Shown here piece by piece: positions 27,300-37,845 of a DNA stretch of 64,000 nucleotides. Each line of letters begins with the position of its first letter. The first letter of the stretch is position 1. The translations under genes and the position numbers were made by a program. The notes under the pieces were generated by a model. That model was not told where the DNA came from. It searched no databases and worked only from the letters and a program-made list of their open reading frames with translations. The stretch is taken from NCBI RefSeq assembly GCF_002847345.1, contig NZ_LXFV01000013.1, positions 62,001 to 126,000 of the forward strand. Direction: 5' to 3'. Source of the DNA: Pectobacterium peruviense. GTDB taxonomy: Bacteria > Pseudomonadota > Gammaproteobacteria > Enterobacterales > Enterobacteriaceae.

Positions 27300-27819
27300 T
27301 GATATCGGGGTAGAAAAAATAAATAACAAGGTTAAAAAATCGACATTAATTAATAAATGTCACAATTAAAAATAATAAATTACAAAAAAAATAAATGATA
27401 AGAAAAGGATCTAATTCTTATTGGGTACTTATCTATTGATTAATATTTATTACCTATCTTAGTTGCTATAAGAAAATAATATTAATCACCCGGGCAATGA
27501 ATAAATTAAGGGATTTTGTTACGTTTATTCCGCCATCAATATACTACGTTATTGTCTACACTTCATTTGTCATTCCCTTGGCCTGTAAATATTCTCAACA
27601 GGCATTCCCGATAGGTATGAAAGCGACGACCATTCCCTTCGCCAAGGCAGCGATTGGAGCATAAACGTCGCCAGCATTCCTGTATCGGAGAAACACTGGG
27701 AGATAAGCAGAATGATGAAAGCAATGGAGTTCGTGGGGGAAATCGCGTCTGTACATCACCCCTAACATAAAATAACGACACCTGCCGTGTCAGACTTCAA
27801 TAAATAAAAAAGGAATATC
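27300..27819. other. AT-rich gap between receptors 3 and 4
   Basis: About 520 bases. The first 230 are extremely AT-rich (many AATAAA-type runs); the rest is of normal composition. No gene or clear regulatory motif was found apart from the ribosome site AAAGGA before receptor 4. A minus-strand frame of 72 codons at 27563-27781 has no supporting feature. Confidence 0.5.
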
Positions 27820-29466
27820 ATGAAGAATATGAGTTTGGGAAAAATGTTAGGAACAGGCTTTACGCTAATTATCGTTATTGGATTCTTAGTCGCCATATTG
27901 GGCCGCGTTCAGTTAGAAAAACTTGGGGGAAACATTCAGATTCTGTCACAAATGCGTATTACCAATCTTCTGCTCATGCAGGAAGTTAAAGACAACGTCA
28001 ACATAGCGGCACGCTCCATCAGAAATATTGCACTTCTGACCGACCAACAACAAATGAAGGTGGAAAAAGATCGCATTGAGCAAACCATCGCACGTAATAG
28101 CGATTTGCTCGTACAAATACGTAAAAATGCAGTAGATGACGAGGCTAAAACGTTGCTCGCCACGCTGGATCAGGCTCGCCCGGCCTATACCAACAGCATG
28201 AAAAAAGCCATCGACCTGGCTATGTCCAACGAACACGACGCATTTCGCAATTTTCTGCTGACGGAAGTGCGTACCACGCAAGCAAGCGTATTCGACATTC
28301 TGGATAAAATGGTTGGAATACAAAAACAGCTGACCGTCACGCTCGCCAATGAATCCGAGAATAATGCGTTACACGCTGGCACCCTAATGTTGATCATCGC
28401 GTTATGTTCTGCGCTGTTGGGAGGCGTTGTTGCCTGGTGGATAACCCGGAAAATCAAACGCCAACTGGGTGGGGAACCCGCTTATACGCTGGAGATTACC
28501 CGTCAGGTTGCACAAGGGAATCTTGCCATCGCCATTGAACGGCGCGATGGAGATACCACCAGCGTTCTCGCTGCAATGGAGGAAATGCGCCAAAGCCTGA
28601 GCAATATCGTCGGACAAGTCCATCAAAGCAGCGAATCTATCGCCACGGGAGCCAACCAAATTGCGATGGGTAATACCGATCTCAGTCAGCGCACGGAAGA
28701 GCAGGCAGCCAACCTGCAGGAAACCGCTGCCTCTATGGAAGAGATGAACACCACGGTTAAACAGAACGCCGATACCGTGCGCACGGCTGCACAGCTCGCC
28801 AACTCGGCCAGTGTCGCTGCTCGTAAAGGAGGCGATGTCGTCAGCAATGTTGTACGGACCATGGAAGAGATCACCGCAAGCTCACGTAAAATCGGCGATA
28901 TTATTGGCGTGATAGACGGCATTGCTTTCCAGACCAATATTCTGGCACTCAACGCCGCCGTCGAAGCCGCACGAGCCGGAGAACAGGGACGCGGGTTCGC
29001 TGTCGTTGCCGGAGAAGTTCGCTCACTGGCTCAACGTTCCGCTTCTGCTGCGCGTGAAATCAAAGACCTGATTGGCATCAGCGTAGGAAAAGTCGAAACG
29101 GGTGGTCTGCTGGTTAACGAAGCAGGGGTGACCATAGCAGAAGTTGTGGATCAGTCGCAGCGCGTCGCCAGCCTTATCAATGAGATCGGCCTGACTACGC
29201 ATGAGCAGGAACAGGGCGTTTCTCAGGTCAATGACGCAGTGAATCAGCTCGATCAGGTAACCCAGCAGAACGCAGCGCTGGTTGAAGAATCGGCTTCTGC
29301 CGCAGGCAGCTTGAGCCAACAGGCCAGAAATCTGGTTGAGTTGATGGGCGTGTTCAAAATCGACGGTATCCAGTCACAGCGAGCCGTACCGCAGGTGACT
29401 ACACTCTCCAGACCGAAATTGGTATTAGCCGGTAATTCGAGTAACACAAACTGGGAAACCTTTTAA
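27820..29466 (+). CDS. Methyl-accepting chemotaxis protein 4
   Basis: A 548-residue chemoreceptor closely related to receptor 3 at both ends: [28 protein letters not shown] (TM1), TM2 about residues 188-210 ([22 protein letters not shown]), HAMP from [21 protein letters not shown], the tip [20 protein letters not shown] and final NWETF. The first third of the sensor also resembles receptor 3 ([21 protein letters not shown] against LGENIQVLSQVRITNLLMMQE), then they diverge. This points to a later duplication of 3 and 4. The ligand is unknown. Confidence 0.95.
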   Translation: MKNMSLGKMLGTGFTLIIVIGFLVAILGRVQLEKLGGNIQILSQMRITNLLLMQEVKDNVNIAARSIRNIALLTDQQQMKVEKDRIEQTIARNSDLLVQIRKNAVDDEAKTLLATLDQARPAYTNSMKKAIDLAMSNEHDAFRNFLLTEVRTTQASVFDILDKMVGIQKQLTVTLANESENNALHAGTLMLIIALCSALLGGVVAWWITRKIKRQLGGEPAYTLEITRQVAQGNLAIAIERRDGDTTSVLAAMEEMRQSLSNIVGQVHQSSESIATGANQIAMGNTDLSQRTEEQAANLQETAASMEEMNTTVKQNADTVRTAAQLANSASVAARKGGDVVSNVVRTMEEITASSRKIGDIIGVIDGIAFQTNILALNAAVEAARAGEQGRGFAVVAGEVRSLAQRSASAAREIKDLIGISVGKVETGGLLVNEAGVTIAEVVDQSQRVASLINEIGLTTHEQEQGVSQVNDAVNQLDQVTQQNAALVEESASAAGSLSQQARNLVELMGVFKIDGIQSQRAVPQVTTLSRPKLVLAGNSSNTNWETF

Positions 29467-29498
29467 ACACGTGACAGATTAACCCGACGCTAGAAAAT

Positions 29499-29527
29499 AA
29501 AAACCGCTGAAATATCAGCGGTTTTTT
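29499..29527. terminator. Bidirectional terminator, receptor 4 / aminotransferase
   Basis: AAAACCGCTGA and TCAGCGGTTTT around an AATA loop, with T-rich sequence on both sides when read on either strand. It can end both the receptor 4 transcript and the converging liv-aminotransferase transcript. Confidence 0.88.
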
Positions 29528-29555
29528 ACATCAACAGGTGGCCTGCTATCGGCGA

Positions 29556-30746
29556 TTACAGCGCCCGACGCAGGCGAGCCACCGCTTCATGCATTTGCTC
29601 ATCTGTTGCCGTCGCAAAGGACAGGCGCAGCGTTGAATAATCGATATTGTCTGGGAAGAAGAATTCACCCGGCACGAAGACAACGCCCTGTTCCAGCGTC
29701 TTTTTCAGCCATTCCGTCGTGTTGAAATCGTCCTGACGGAACTTCGCCCACAGGAACATCCCACCTTTCGGCTGGTTAAAAGTGATCACATCACCCAGTT
29801 CCTTCTCGACCAGCTGTGCCAGCAGTTCGCCTTTATGCTTATAGGCGTGGCGAATTTTTTCGATCTGCGTCTCCAGACGTCCCAGCCCCAGATAGCACTC
29901 TGCGACAGTCTGCGACAGTGCGCTGGCGTGCAGGTCAGCGGCCTGTTTGATAATCGCCACCTTGTGCAACAGCCAATCCGGCAGAATCGCCCAGCCAAGA
30001 CGCAGACCCGGAGCCAACACTTTCGAGAACGTGGAGGTATACAGCACGTATTCCGTGCTGCCCAGTTTATCCTGCGCCAGTTGGAACAGCGTCGGGTTAC
30101 GCTCATCAGTGAAACGCAACTCACCATAGGGATCGTCTTCGATAATGACAAAACCGTAGCGCTCCGCCAGTTGAACCAATTGCAGGCGACGTTCATAACT
30201 CAGCGTAACACCGCTCGGGTTACCGAAATTCGGGACAATATAGACGCCCTTGATGCGCTGTTTCTTCAGCAGCTCTTCCAGCTCATCAACCACCATGCCG
30301 TTGGCATCGGACGATACAGACATCACATTCGCCTGTGCCAGTTCCAGCGTTTGCAGCGCCGCCAGATAAGTCGGGCGTTCAACGACGAACACATCACCGG
30401 GATCGATCATCGAGCGCATAATCAAGTCCAGCGCCTGCTGCGAACCTGCCGTCACGACAATGTCGTCGCCGCGTGTTTTTACGCCACGCACAGCACACAG
30501 CTCAGCAATGCGATCGCGCAACACGCTACTGCCTTCGGTTAAGCCATACTGGAATGCCGTTTTTGGCTGTTCGGTAATTGCTAACTGCGTGGCCTGACTT
30601 AAGCCTTCGAAATCAAACAATGCATCTGACGGAATCCCACCAGCCAGCGAGATAATATTTTCCATCTTGCTGTGTTTCAGCAGTTCACGGATGGCGGAAC
30701 TTTTTAACTGAGCGATGCGGTGCGCTAACAACCCTTCAATGGCCAT
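29556..30746 (-). CDS. PLP-dependent aminotransferase at the end of the liv operon
   Basis: A 396-residue fold-type I aminotransferase of the LysN/2-aminoadipate group. GSQQALDLIMRSMIDPGD is the cofactor phosphate region, NFGNPSGVTLSYERR the NP-G substrate region, EDDPYGELRF the Asp/Tyr pair over the ring, and TSTFSKVLAPGLRLGW carries the Schiff-base lysine. It lies 29 bases after livF, so it is probably cotranscribed with the branched-chain amino acid importer. This suggests that it transaminates one of the imported amino acids, but substrate choice cannot be read from the sequence. In E. coli no such gene follows livF. Confidence 0.85.
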   Translation of the reverse strand: MAIEGLLAHRIAQLKSSAIRELLKHSKMENIISLAGGIPSDALFDFEGLSQATQLAITEQPKTAFQYGLTEGSSVLRDRIAELCAVRGVKTRGDDIVVTAGSQQALDLIMRSMIDPGDVFVVERPTYLAALQTLELAQANVMSVSSDANGMVVDELEELLKKQRIKGVYIVPNFGNPSGVTLSYERRLQLVQLAERYGFVIIEDDPYGELRFTDERNPTLFQLAQDKLGSTEYVLYTSTFSKVLAPGLRLGWAILPDWLLHKVAIIKQAADLHASALSQTVAECYLGLGRLETQIEKIRHAYKHKGELLAQLVEKELGDVITFNQPKGGMFLWAKFRQDDFNTTEWLKKTLEQGVVFVPGEFFFPDNIDYSTLRLSFATATDEQMHEAVARLRRAL

Positions 30747-30775
30747 GTATTCTTAACCTTTCAACAAAACTTCAA

Positions 30776-31477
30776 TTATCCGCCCAGATAGGCCGAACGT
30801 ACCGCTTCATTAGCTAACAATGCCGCACCGGTATCTTCCAACACGATATGACCATTTTCAAGTACATAACCCCGGTCAGCCAGTTTCAGCGCCTGATTGG
30901 CATTTTGCTCTACCAGGAAGATGGTCATACCATCTTCGCGCAATTGTTGGATCGTATCAAAAATTTGCAGAATGATAATCGGTGCCAGCCCCAGCGACGG
31001 CTCGTCCAGCAGCAGCAAACGCGGCTGGCTCATCAGCGCACGGCCAATCGCCAGCATCTGCTGCTCACCGCCGGACATAGTGCCGGAACGCTGGGCGCGT
31101 CGCTCATACAGACGTGGAAACAGATCGTAGACGCGCGCAATGCGCTCCTGATACTGATCGCGCTCGGCAAAGAATCCACCCATCGCCAGATTTTCTTCTA
31201 CCGTCATACGGGAAAAGACACGACGGCCTTCCGGCACAATCGCGATCGCTTCGCGCATAATCTGCGCCGTCTGCCAGTGTGTGATGTCCTTACCGTCAAA
31301 CGTAATAGTGCCTTCCGTCGCGCGCGGATCGCCGCACAGCGTGCCCAGCAGCGTCGTTTTACCGGCACCGTTGGCACCGATCAACGTAACAATCTCGCCC
31401 TGATTAATATGCAGGCTAACCTGATGCAGCGCCTGAATTTTTCCGTAGTGGGCAGAAACCTGATGTAATGACAGCAT
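30776..31477 (-). CDS. livF: Branched-chain amino acid importer ATPase LivF
   Basis: One of the two ATPases of the LivHMGF importer for leucine, isoleucine and valine. The 233 residues have Walker A GANGAGKTT, signature MSGGEQQMLAIGRAL and Walker B LLLLDEPSLGLAP. It follows livG after five bases. The protein works on the cytoplasmic face as a heterodimer with LivG. Confidence 0.96.
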   Translation of the reverse strand: MLSLHQVSAHYGKIQALHQVSLHINQGEIVTLIGANGAGKTTLLGTLCGDPRATEGTITFDGKDITHWQTAQIMREAIAIVPEGRRVFSRMTVEENLAMGGFFAERDQYQERIARVYDLFPRLYERRAQRSGTMSGGEQQMLAIGRALMSQPRLLLLDEPSLGLAPIIILQIFDTIQQLREDGMTIFLVEQNANQALKLADRGYVLENGHIVLEDTGAALLANEAVRSAYLGG

Positions 31478-31482
31478 AAACG

Positions 31483-32253
31483 TTATCCTTCACCCAGATA
31501 TGCACGGATGACATCCGGGTTGTTACGAATTTCAGCGGGAGTGCCTTGTGCCAGCGGCGTTCCCTGATTGACGACATAAATCCGGTCGGAAATCCCCATG
31601 ACCAGCTTCATATCATGTTCAATCAACAAAACGGACACCTGATGGCTATCGCGCAGTTCCGCAATCAGCTGATTTAACTCGTCAGTTTCTTTCGGGTTCA
31701 GACCTGCTGCGGGCTCATCGAGCATCAATAGCTCAGGTCGCGTCACCATACAGCGGGCAATTTCCAGACGACGCTGATCGCCGTAAGCCAGATTCCCCGC
31801 CTGACGATTGGCTAAATCCAGCAGGCCGATACGTTCCAGCCACACGGCCGCACGCTCTTGCGCATCCGCTTCCGCACGACGAAAACTCGGCGTTTTCAAC
31901 AGCCCGGCAAACACGCCGCTTTTCAGGTGCTGGTGCTGCGCGACCAACAGGTTCTCGATCACCGTCATTTCACGGAAGAGGCGAACATGCTGGAACGTGC
32001 GCACCACGCCCATGCGGGCAATAGCCTGTCCGGGTAACCCTTCCAGATGGCGATCGCGCAGCATGATGGTGCCGCCACTTGGGCGATAAAAACCGGTCAG
32101 GCAGTTAAAGACCGTGGTTTTCCCCGCCCCGTTCGGGCCGATCAGCGAGACGATTTCGCCAGCATGAATGTCCATTTCAACATTGTTGACCGCCAGCAGG
32201 CCGCCAAAACGCATCATCAGACCTCTGACTGATAATAATGGCTGCGTGCTCAT
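31483..32253 (-). CDS. livG: Branched-chain amino acid importer ATPase LivG
   Basis: The second ATPase, 256 residues, with Walker [10 protein letters not shown], signature [13 protein letters not shown] (the LivG-type variant) and Walker [14 protein letters not shown]. The long insert [18 protein letters not shown] is typical of LivG. The start overlaps the livM stop by four bases, showing translational coupling. Confidence 0.96.
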   Translation of the reverse strand: MSTQPLLSVRGLMMRFGGLLAVNNVEMDIHAGEIVSLIGPNGAGKTTVFNCLTGFYRPSGGTIMLRDRHLEGLPGQAIARMGVVRTFQHVRLFREMTVIENLLVAQHQHLKSGVFAGLLKTPSFRRAEADAQERAAVWLERIGLLDLANRQAGNLAYGDQRRLEIARCMVTRPELLMLDEPAAGLNPKETDELNQLIAELRDSHQVSVLLIEHDMKLVMGISDRIYVVNQGTPLAQGTPAEIRNNPDVIRAYLGEG

Positions 32254-33524
32254 GCTTGCTCTTCCTTCTTCGCGACTTTCAACTTCATCTCAGGACGCTT
32301 CATCGGCAGCAGGCCTTGCGGACGCCAAATCATCATCAGCACCATCAATGCACCCAGCAACAGCATGCTGTATTCATTCAGATCGCGCATCAGCTCACGA
32401 GACACGACCAACAGAATCGCAGCGAGAATGACCGCAAACTGCGAACCCATTCCGCCCAGCACAACAATAGCCAGCACAAAGGCCGACTCAGCAAATGTGA
32501 ATGATTCCGGGCTGACAAACCCTTGACGCGCGGCAAACAGCGTACCCGCAAACCCAGCAAACGCGGCGCTGATAGTAAAGGCAGTCAGCTTGATACGCGT
32601 TGGGCTCAGCCCCAGAGAACGACAGGCGATTTCGTCATCGCGCAGCGCTTCCCAGGCACGTCCCAGCGGCATCCGCAGCAGGCGGTTAATCACAAACAGA
32701 GTCAACACGACCAACAGCAGCGCGACCAGATACAGGAAGATAATGCGGTCACTGGGGTCGTATTGCAGACCGAAGAAATTATGGAACGTATCCCAACCGC
32801 CATCGCGTGCGTTGCGGCCAAACTCCAGGCCAAAGAAGGTCGGTTTAGGGATCTGGCTGATGCCGTTCGGACCACCGGTAATTTCGGTATTATTCAGCAA
32901 TAGGATACGGACAATTTCGCCGAACCCGAGCGTCACAATCGCCAGATAATCACCGCGTAAACGCAGCACTGGGAACCCCAGCAGGAAGCCGGACAGCGCC
33001 GCCACCATGCCCGCCAGCGGCAAACTTTCCCAGAAGCCCAATCCGTAATAGTGGTTTAGCAACGCATAGGTATACGCGCCGATGGCGTAAAAACCGCCGT
33101 AGCCCAAAACCAGCAGACCAGACAGACCCACTACGACGTTCAAGCCCAGACCCAGCATCACGTAAATCAGCGTGAGGGTAGCGATATCTACCGTTCCGCG
33201 CGAGACCAGAAACGGCCAGGCGATAGCGGCGATAATCAACGCCGCAGCGAGTATTTTCTGGCGTGGCGTACTGCCATCAAAACTCGGCAACACCAGTGAC
33301 GGAGCGGAAAACTTCTTGATGCTTTGCTGAAAGAACGGGCGAATCAACTGGAAGAAGAACACCACGATGCAGCCCGCACCAATCCAATACCAGCGAACTT
33401 CACCGGCACCGTGCACTACCAGTTTGGTGCCATCCAGCGACAGTTGCATGCCCATTAAAAACGAGGCCAGCACTAGCAGCATGAACGCGGAAACAAACGC
33501 ATTAAGCAGGTTGAGCTGTTTCAT
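32250..33524 (-). CDS. livM: Branched-chain amino acid permease LivM
   Basis: A 424-residue inner-membrane permease with about ten hydrophobic segments and the family segments [22 protein letters not shown] and [20 protein letters not shown] (the cytoplasmic loop for the ATPases). Residues 1-100 form the N-terminal extension seen in enterobacterial LivM. It overlaps both livH and livG by a few bases. Confidence 0.96.
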   Translation of the reverse strand: MKQLNLLNAFVSAFMLLVLASFLMGMQLSLDGTKLVVHGAGEVRWYWIGAGCIVVFFFQLIRPFFQQSIKKFSAPSLVLPSFDGSTPRQKILAAALIIAAIAWPFLVSRGTVDIATLTLIYVMLGLGLNVVVGLSGLLVLGYGGFYAIGAYTYALLNHYYGLGFWESLPLAGMVAALSGFLLGFPVLRLRGDYLAIVTLGFGEIVRILLLNNTEITGGPNGISQIPKPTFFGLEFGRNARDGGWDTFHNFFGLQYDPSDRIIFLYLVALLLVVLTLFVINRLLRMPLGRAWEALRDDEIACRSLGLSPTRIKLTAFTISAAFAGFAGTLFAARQGFVSPESFTFAESAFVLAIVVLGGMGSQFAVILAAILLVVSRELMRDLNEYSMLLLGALMVLMMIWRPQGLLPMKRPEMKLKVAKKEEQA

Positions 33525-34447
33525 ACCTTCTCAACCTCCGGGCGACCCAGAATGCCGGTTGGCATCACCAGCAGCACAACAATCAGCAGCGCAAATGACA
33601 CCGCATCTTTGTATTCCGTGCTCAGGTAAGCAGACGTCAGCGCTTCGGCTACACCCAAAACCAGCCCGCCGATCATCGCACCAGGAATGCTGCCAATCCC
33701 GCCCAGTACCGCAGCCGTAAAGGCTTTCATCCCAGCCATGAAGCCGATATAGGGGTTGATGACACCGTAAAATTGCCCCAGCAGCACGCCTGCAACAGCG
33801 GCCATGAGGGCGCCAATGACGAAGGTCAGTGAGATGACGCGATCGGTGCTGATACCCAGCAGGCTCGCCATTTTCAGGTCTTCAGCACAGGCGCGGCAGG
33901 CGCGTCCCATGCGGGAATAGCGAATAAATAGCGTCAGCGCCAGCATGGCAAGGAACGTAACAATCCAGATGGTCAACTGCATGGTGCTGATGGTGGCGGC
34001 AAAGCCATTGCTTTCGCCCAGCACCCACTGGCCAGTCACCAGACTCGGCAGCGCAACATCACGCGAGCCCTGATTCAGGCTGACGTAGTTTTGCAGGAAA
34101 ATCGACATCCCGATGGCAGAAATCAGTGCAATCAGACGCTTTGACGTTCGCACGGGGCGATAGGCCACCCGTTCGATACTCCAGCCGTAGGCGCTGGAAA
34201 TCACCACAGCGGCAACGAAGGCGACGCTAATCAGGAGCCAGCCAGCATCGATACCCATCATCATCAGGGCCGCAATAACAATAAAGGAGACATAGCTACC
34301 GATCATATAAACCTCGCCGTGCGCGAAGTTAATCATGCCGATAATGCCGTAAACCATGGTGTAGCCAATGGCGATCAGCGCATAGGTGCTGCCCAACGTC
34401 AGGCCGTTGAACATCTGCTGAAGAAAGTAGAGGAACTGCTCGGACAT
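33521..34447 (-). CDS. livH: Branched-chain amino acid permease LivH
   Basis: The partner permease of LivM: 308 residues, about eight membrane segments, with the family start [21 protein letters not shown] and the coupling loop [16 protein letters not shown]. The following genes overlap it or abut it in the order livM, livG, livF. It is separated from the binding-protein gene by 156 bases with a hairpin. Confidence 0.96.
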   Translation of the reverse strand: MSEQFLYFLQQMFNGLTLGSTYALIAIGYTMVYGIIGMINFAHGEVYMIGSYVSFIVIAALMMMGIDAGWLLISVAFVAAVVISSAYGWSIERVAYRPVRTSKRLIALISAIGMSIFLQNYVSLNQGSRDVALPSLVTGQWVLGESNGFAATISTMQLTIWIVTFLAMLALTLFIRYSRMGRACRACAEDLKMASLLGISTDRVISLTFVIGALMAAVAGVLLGQFYGVINPYIGFMAGMKAFTAAVLGGIGSIPGAMIGGLVLGVAEALTSAYLSTEYKDAVSFALLIVVLLVMPTGILGRPEVEKV

Positions 34448-34465
34448 ACCTTAACCTTAAATGCC

Positions 34466-34492
34466 GCCCCCGCGCCTTGCGGCAACGGGGGC
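34466..34492 (-). terminator. Intercistronic hairpin, livK / livH
   Basis: GCCCCC (34466-34471) and GGGGGC (34487-34492) enclose a second small stem (GCGCCTTGCGGC region). No U-run follows on the minus strand. Such hairpins after a binding-protein gene usually protect its mRNA and lower readthrough to the permease genes. Confidence 0.5.
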
Positions 34493-34603
34493 TTCGGTAT
34501 TGAGGGATAGTAGTGGTACACACTCAGAAAGCGGAAAATGTTCTCCACGCCGAAGAGGCAGACAGCGGTACATTCACCCGCTTCTGCCTCCCCTGCATGA
34601 TGA

Positions 34604-35716
34604 TTATTTCACTGCGCTGGAAGTACCGTCTTTGTGCCACTCAAATACGCCAAATTCAAACCCTTTCAGGTCGCCTTTTGCATCCCAGCTTAATGGTCCC
34701 ATTACGGTATCCACGGAGTTCGCTTTCAGATCCGCGACCAGTTTTTCCGGCTCATTGCTACCGGTACGTGTCATCGCAGTGGTCAGCGATTGCAGCGCAG
34801 CGTAGGTCGTCCAGACGAACGGGCCGGTTGGATCCAGTTTCTTGGCTTTCAGCGCATCCACAATCGGTTGGTTAGCAGGAACCTGATCGTAACGCTTCGG
34901 CAACGTCACCAGCATGCCTTCAGAGGCATCGCCTGCGATGTTAGACAGCGAAGAGTTACCCACGCCTTCCGGGCCCATGAATTTGGTTGTCATACCAGCC
35001 TGACGAGCCTGACGCAGAATCTGTCCCATTTCTGGGTAGTAGCCGCCGAAATAAACGAAATCGACGTTCTCTTTCTTCAGACGCGCAACCAGCGTAGAGA
35101 AATCTTTATCACCCGCCGTCACACCTTCAAACAGTACAACATTCGCACCAGCTTTTTTCAGGCTATCCTGAACAGAGCGGGCCAGACCTTCACCATATTG
35201 CTGCTTGTCATGAACCACGGCGATACGCTGAGGTTTGATGGTTTCGACAATGTATTTTGCTGAGGTTGGCCCCTGATCGGAATCCAGCCCCGTCGTGCGC
35301 ATCACCATTTTATAGCCGCGCGTGGTCAAATCAGCATTGGTTGCCGCAGGCGTAATCATGATCACGCCTTCTTCTTCATAGATATCAGACGCAGGCTGCG
35401 TGGAGGAGGAACACAGATGGCCAATCACATAACGGATACCGTCATTGATGACTTTGTTCGCTACGGCAACCGCCTGCTTAGGATCGCACGCGTCATCATA
35501 TTCAACGCCAACCAGTTTGTTGCCGTTTACGCCGCCTTTTGCGTTGATATCGGCAATAGCCTGACGTGCGCCAATGAACTCCATATCGCCATATTGCGCA
35601 ACGGGTCCAGACATTGCGCCAACAACCGCAACCTTAATATCGGCAGCGTTGACCGCATGGCTGAACGCCGCAGCCATACAACCCATCAGCAATACTTTAC
35701 CTTTACTGAATTTCAT
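34604..35716 (-). CDS. livK: Periplasmic branched-chain amino acid-binding protein
   Basis: A 370-residue binding protein feeding LivHMGF. I start at [20 protein letters not shown] (35716), which has GGGG about eight bases upstream and gives a normal signal peptide ending VNAA before [13 protein letters not shown]; the ATG at 35737 would add seven residues. The chain shows the family's [37 protein letters not shown] and MITPAATN patterns. LivK (leucine) and LivJ (Leu/Ile/Val) are hard to separate by eye; position at the head of livHMGF favours LivK. Confidence 0.92.
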   Translation of the reverse strand: MKFSKGKVLLMGCMAAAFSHAVNAADIKVAVVGAMSGPVAQYGDMEFIGARQAIADINAKGGVNGNKLVGVEYDDACDPKQAVAVANKVINDGIRYVIGHLCSSSTQPASDIYEEEGVIMITPAATNADLTTRGYKMVMRTTGLDSDQGPTSAKYIVETIKPQRIAVVHDKQQYGEGLARSVQDSLKKAGANVVLFEGVTAGDKDFSTLVARLKKENVDFVYFGGYYPEMGQILRQARQAGMTTKFMGPEGVGNSSLSNIAGDASEGMLVTLPKRYDQVPANQPIVDALKAKKLDPTGPFVWTTYAALQSLTTAMTRTGSNEPEKLVADLKANSVDTVMGPLSWDAKGDLKGFEFGVFEWHKDGTSSAVK

Positions 35717-36120
35717 TTTTTTTACCCCATCTGTCATTATGGATATTGCCGAAAACCTGACCGCCTTCTGCCATAACCTGCTATTTTCTTATAAGTAAGA
35801 AAGGCTTAGGTTATTATTAGTAATGTTTTCTAATAAGGCTTTATTTTTCATATTATTAAACAGGAGTTTTATGCTGCAAATCAACTCACCTTGTCAGAAA
35901 CAAGCGGAGCAAACAGCACAAAACACCAGATGTAAAAACCAGCATTCAATTTATATATAGTCAGATATTCTACTTTATGCATTAATTGTTGATGGATTAC
36001 TCGAAAAACAAAGAATGAGAAAAACATTTGCTCTATTAACCATAACGCTCAAATTACACAACCGTTCCACTACAAGACAACTACATTATTCTTCACTCAC
36101 ATGATGGAGTGCCGATAAAA
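35717..36120. other. Divergent control region, livK / panM
   Basis: About 400 AT-rich bases between two divergent genes. It must hold the liv promoter, in E. coli a target of Lrp, but no clear operator was read. GGAG at 36106-36109 is the ribosome site of panM. Confidence 0.45.
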
Positions 36121-36567
36121 ATGAAACTAACCATTGAATGCCTCACCCAGTTCAGCCCTCAGGATAAAATTGATCTGGCGAAAATTTGGCCGCATCAGAA
36201 CATTGATTTACTCGAAGAAGGGCTCACGCTCGATCAGCGGCTATTCGCCGCCCGTTTTAACGATCGACTGTTAGGTGGTGTGCTGGTCGAAATTGAAGGG
36301 GAATATGCGGAACTGAGCGATCTGATGGTGCGAGAAGTCACGCGGCGACGTGGCGTAGGGCAACTTTTGATTGATGAAGCACGTCGTCAGCTTCCTGAGG
36401 TTAAAGAATGGTGGCTGGCAACGGCCGATCATGCTTCGATCAAAGAGGAAGTGCTGGCGCGATTTATGGTGTCTTGCGGCTTCTCACCCGTATCCGGCGG
36501 CTGGCGCTATATTCGCAGAAAAGAAACGCCGCTGATTCTTGACGAACTCAACCCAGAGAAACCATAA
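36121..36567 (+). CDS. panM: PanD maturation factor PanM (PanZ)
   Basis: PanM is a GNAT-fold protein that binds acetyl-CoA and triggers self-cleavage of aspartate decarboxylase PanD, coupling pantothenate synthesis to CoA level. I start at MKLTIECLTQFS (36121), matching the E. coli MKLTI start; the GTG at 36109 overlaps the ribosome site. The 148 residues include QDKIDLAKIWPH, FAARFNDRLL and the acetyl-CoA loop VREVTRRRGVGQLL, which is shared almost word for word with E. coli. Synteny beside liv and rpoH (yhhK position) supports it. Confidence 0.93.
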   Translation: MKLTIECLTQFSPQDKIDLAKIWPHQNIDLLEEGLTLDQRLFAARFNDRLLGGVLVEIEGEYAELSDLMVREVTRRRGVGQLLIDEARRQLPEVKEWWLATADHASIKEEVLARFMVSCGFSPVSGGWRYIRRKETPLILDELNPEKP

Positions 36568-36600
36568 ACACATCTCTACGGCCTGACATTCACGTTGGAT

Positions 36601-36631
36601 AAAAACAAAACGACCGGGCATTACCCGGTCG
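36601..36631 (-). terminator. rpoH terminator
   Basis: On the minus strand CGACCGGG and CCCGGTCG form an eight-pair GC-rich stem with a five-base loop, followed by TTTTGTTTTT. It ends about 25 bases after the rpoH stop and converges on panM. Confidence 0.9.
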
Positions 36632-36656
36632 CTACAGAAAGAGACGATGAGAGCGA

Positions 36657-37514
36657 TTACGCTTCTATCGCCGCTCGCAGTTTTTTCATCGCATTCTTTT
36701 CTAACTGACGTACACGCTCTGCGGAAACACCGTATTGGTCGGCCAGTTCCTGCAAGGTGGATTTGTTGTCATCATCCAGCCAGCGGGCGCGAATAATGTG
36801 CTGGCTACGTTCATCCAGCCCTTCCAGCGCGTAGGTGAGCTTATCGGCCGCATGCGTATCCCAGTTGTCCTCTTCAATGCCATCGGCAAAGTCAGACGAT
36901 TTATCCTGTAGGTAAAGCATTGGCGACATCGCTTTGCCGTCGTGCGAGTCCTCTTCCGGCGTCGGATCGAAGGTCATGTCCTGCGCCGCCATGCGGGATT
37001 CCATCTCGCGCACGTCTTTGGTGGTCACACCAAGTTCACGCGCTACCAGTTCGACTTCATCCTGGTTAAACCAGCCGAGGCGTGTTTTCGTCTTCCGCAG
37101 GTTAAAGAACAACTTACGCTGTGCTTTAGTGGTGGCTACCTTCACGATACGCCAGTTACGCAGCACGTATTCATGAATTTCTGCCTTGATCCAATGCACG
37201 GCGAAAGAAACCAGACGCACGCCAACTTCAGGGTTGAAGCGACGTACCGCTTTCATCAGGCCGATGTTCCCTTCCTGAATCAGGTCCGCCTGCGGCAGGC
37301 CGTAGCCGGAATAGTTACGGGCAACGTGAATAACAAAACGCAGGTGTGAAAGAATCAGGTGCTTAGCAGCCTCCAGATCGCCCTGATAATGCAGTCGTTC
37401 AGCCAGCGCCCGCTCTTCCTCCGCCGTCAGCATCGGATAGGCATTGGCGGCACGAATATACCCTTCCAGACTGCCCTGGGGAACTAAGGTGAAAGTTTGC
37501 ATATCTTTGGTCAT
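36657..37514 (-). CDS. rpoH: Heat-shock sigma factor RpoH (sigma-32)
   Basis: Sigma-32 directs RNA polymerase to heat-shock promoters. The 285 residues align along their length with E. coli Rpo[22 protein letters not shown] (region 1), [17 protein letters not shown] and [19 protein letters not shown] (region 2), [20 protein letters not shown] (2.4), the RpoH-box area [17 protein letters not shown], and a C-terminal helix-turn-helix [21 protein letters not shown]. In E. coli early codons form the RNA thermometer; the same design is likely but I did not fold it. A sigma-E-type promoter lies upstream at 37649-37676. Confidence 0.97.
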   Translation of the reverse strand: MTKDMQTFTLVPQGSLEGYIRAANAYPMLTAEEERALAERLHYQGDLEAAKHLILSHLRFVIHVARNYSGYGLPQADLIQEGNIGLMKAVRRFNPEVGVRLVSFAVHWIKAEIHEYVLRNWRIVKVATTKAQRKLFFNLRKTKTRLGWFNQDEVELVARELGVTTKDVREMESRMAAQDMTFDPTPEEDSHDGKAMSPMLYLQDKSSDFADGIEEDNWDTHAADKLTYALEGLDERSQHIIRARWLDDDNKSTLQELADQYGVSAERVRQLEKNAMKKLRAAIEA

Positions 37515-37845
37515 TCAACCCTCTCTGTTACTCTACTCGTCATATTGCAGTCAGCTATCTTAGCACTGCTTCGCCGCATCGTTTTGCGCGAAAATGGCAA
37601 AATGCGGCACCTTTAAGCGTATTTATTGAAACCTTAAAATCTGTTTATTCAGACTGTGATTTCGCTCGCAAGTTCCTATCATTTTATTCACCTGATGCCA
37701 GAGATCAAGCAGGAGACGAACAAGACGTTAATACGCGAAAAATCAAGGAGAAAACGCAGCGGAAAGTACAAAGAAGAGATGTCGCTGAGGAGGTTTCCCC
37801 TGCAATACGGTCTGAATTACAGGGGATAATTATACCAGAAAACGC
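37515..37845. other. Intergenic region ftsX-rpoH
   Basis: The 331 bases hold the sigma-E-type promoter and a hairpin at 37797-37825 (CCCCTGTAAT / ATTGCAGGGG on the minus strand, one G-U pair) that follows ftsX without a U-run and may act as a weak terminator. Other rpoH promoters (sigma-70 type) are expected but not assigned. Confidence 0.55.
37649..37676 (-). promoter_or_regulatory. Sigma-E-type promoter of rpoH
   Basis: On the minus strand GGAACTT (37670-37676) and TCTGA (37649-37653) are 16 bases apart, the sigma-E layout, and the intervening AAATCACAG resembles the E. coli rpoH P3 promoter (AAATCACGG). It would link envelope stress to the heat-shock sigma factor here as well. Confidence 0.75.

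Noticed and set aside
27563-27781. Minus-strand frame of 72 codons between receptors 3 and 4
   Set aside because: No ribosome site, signal or domain; probably a chance frame.
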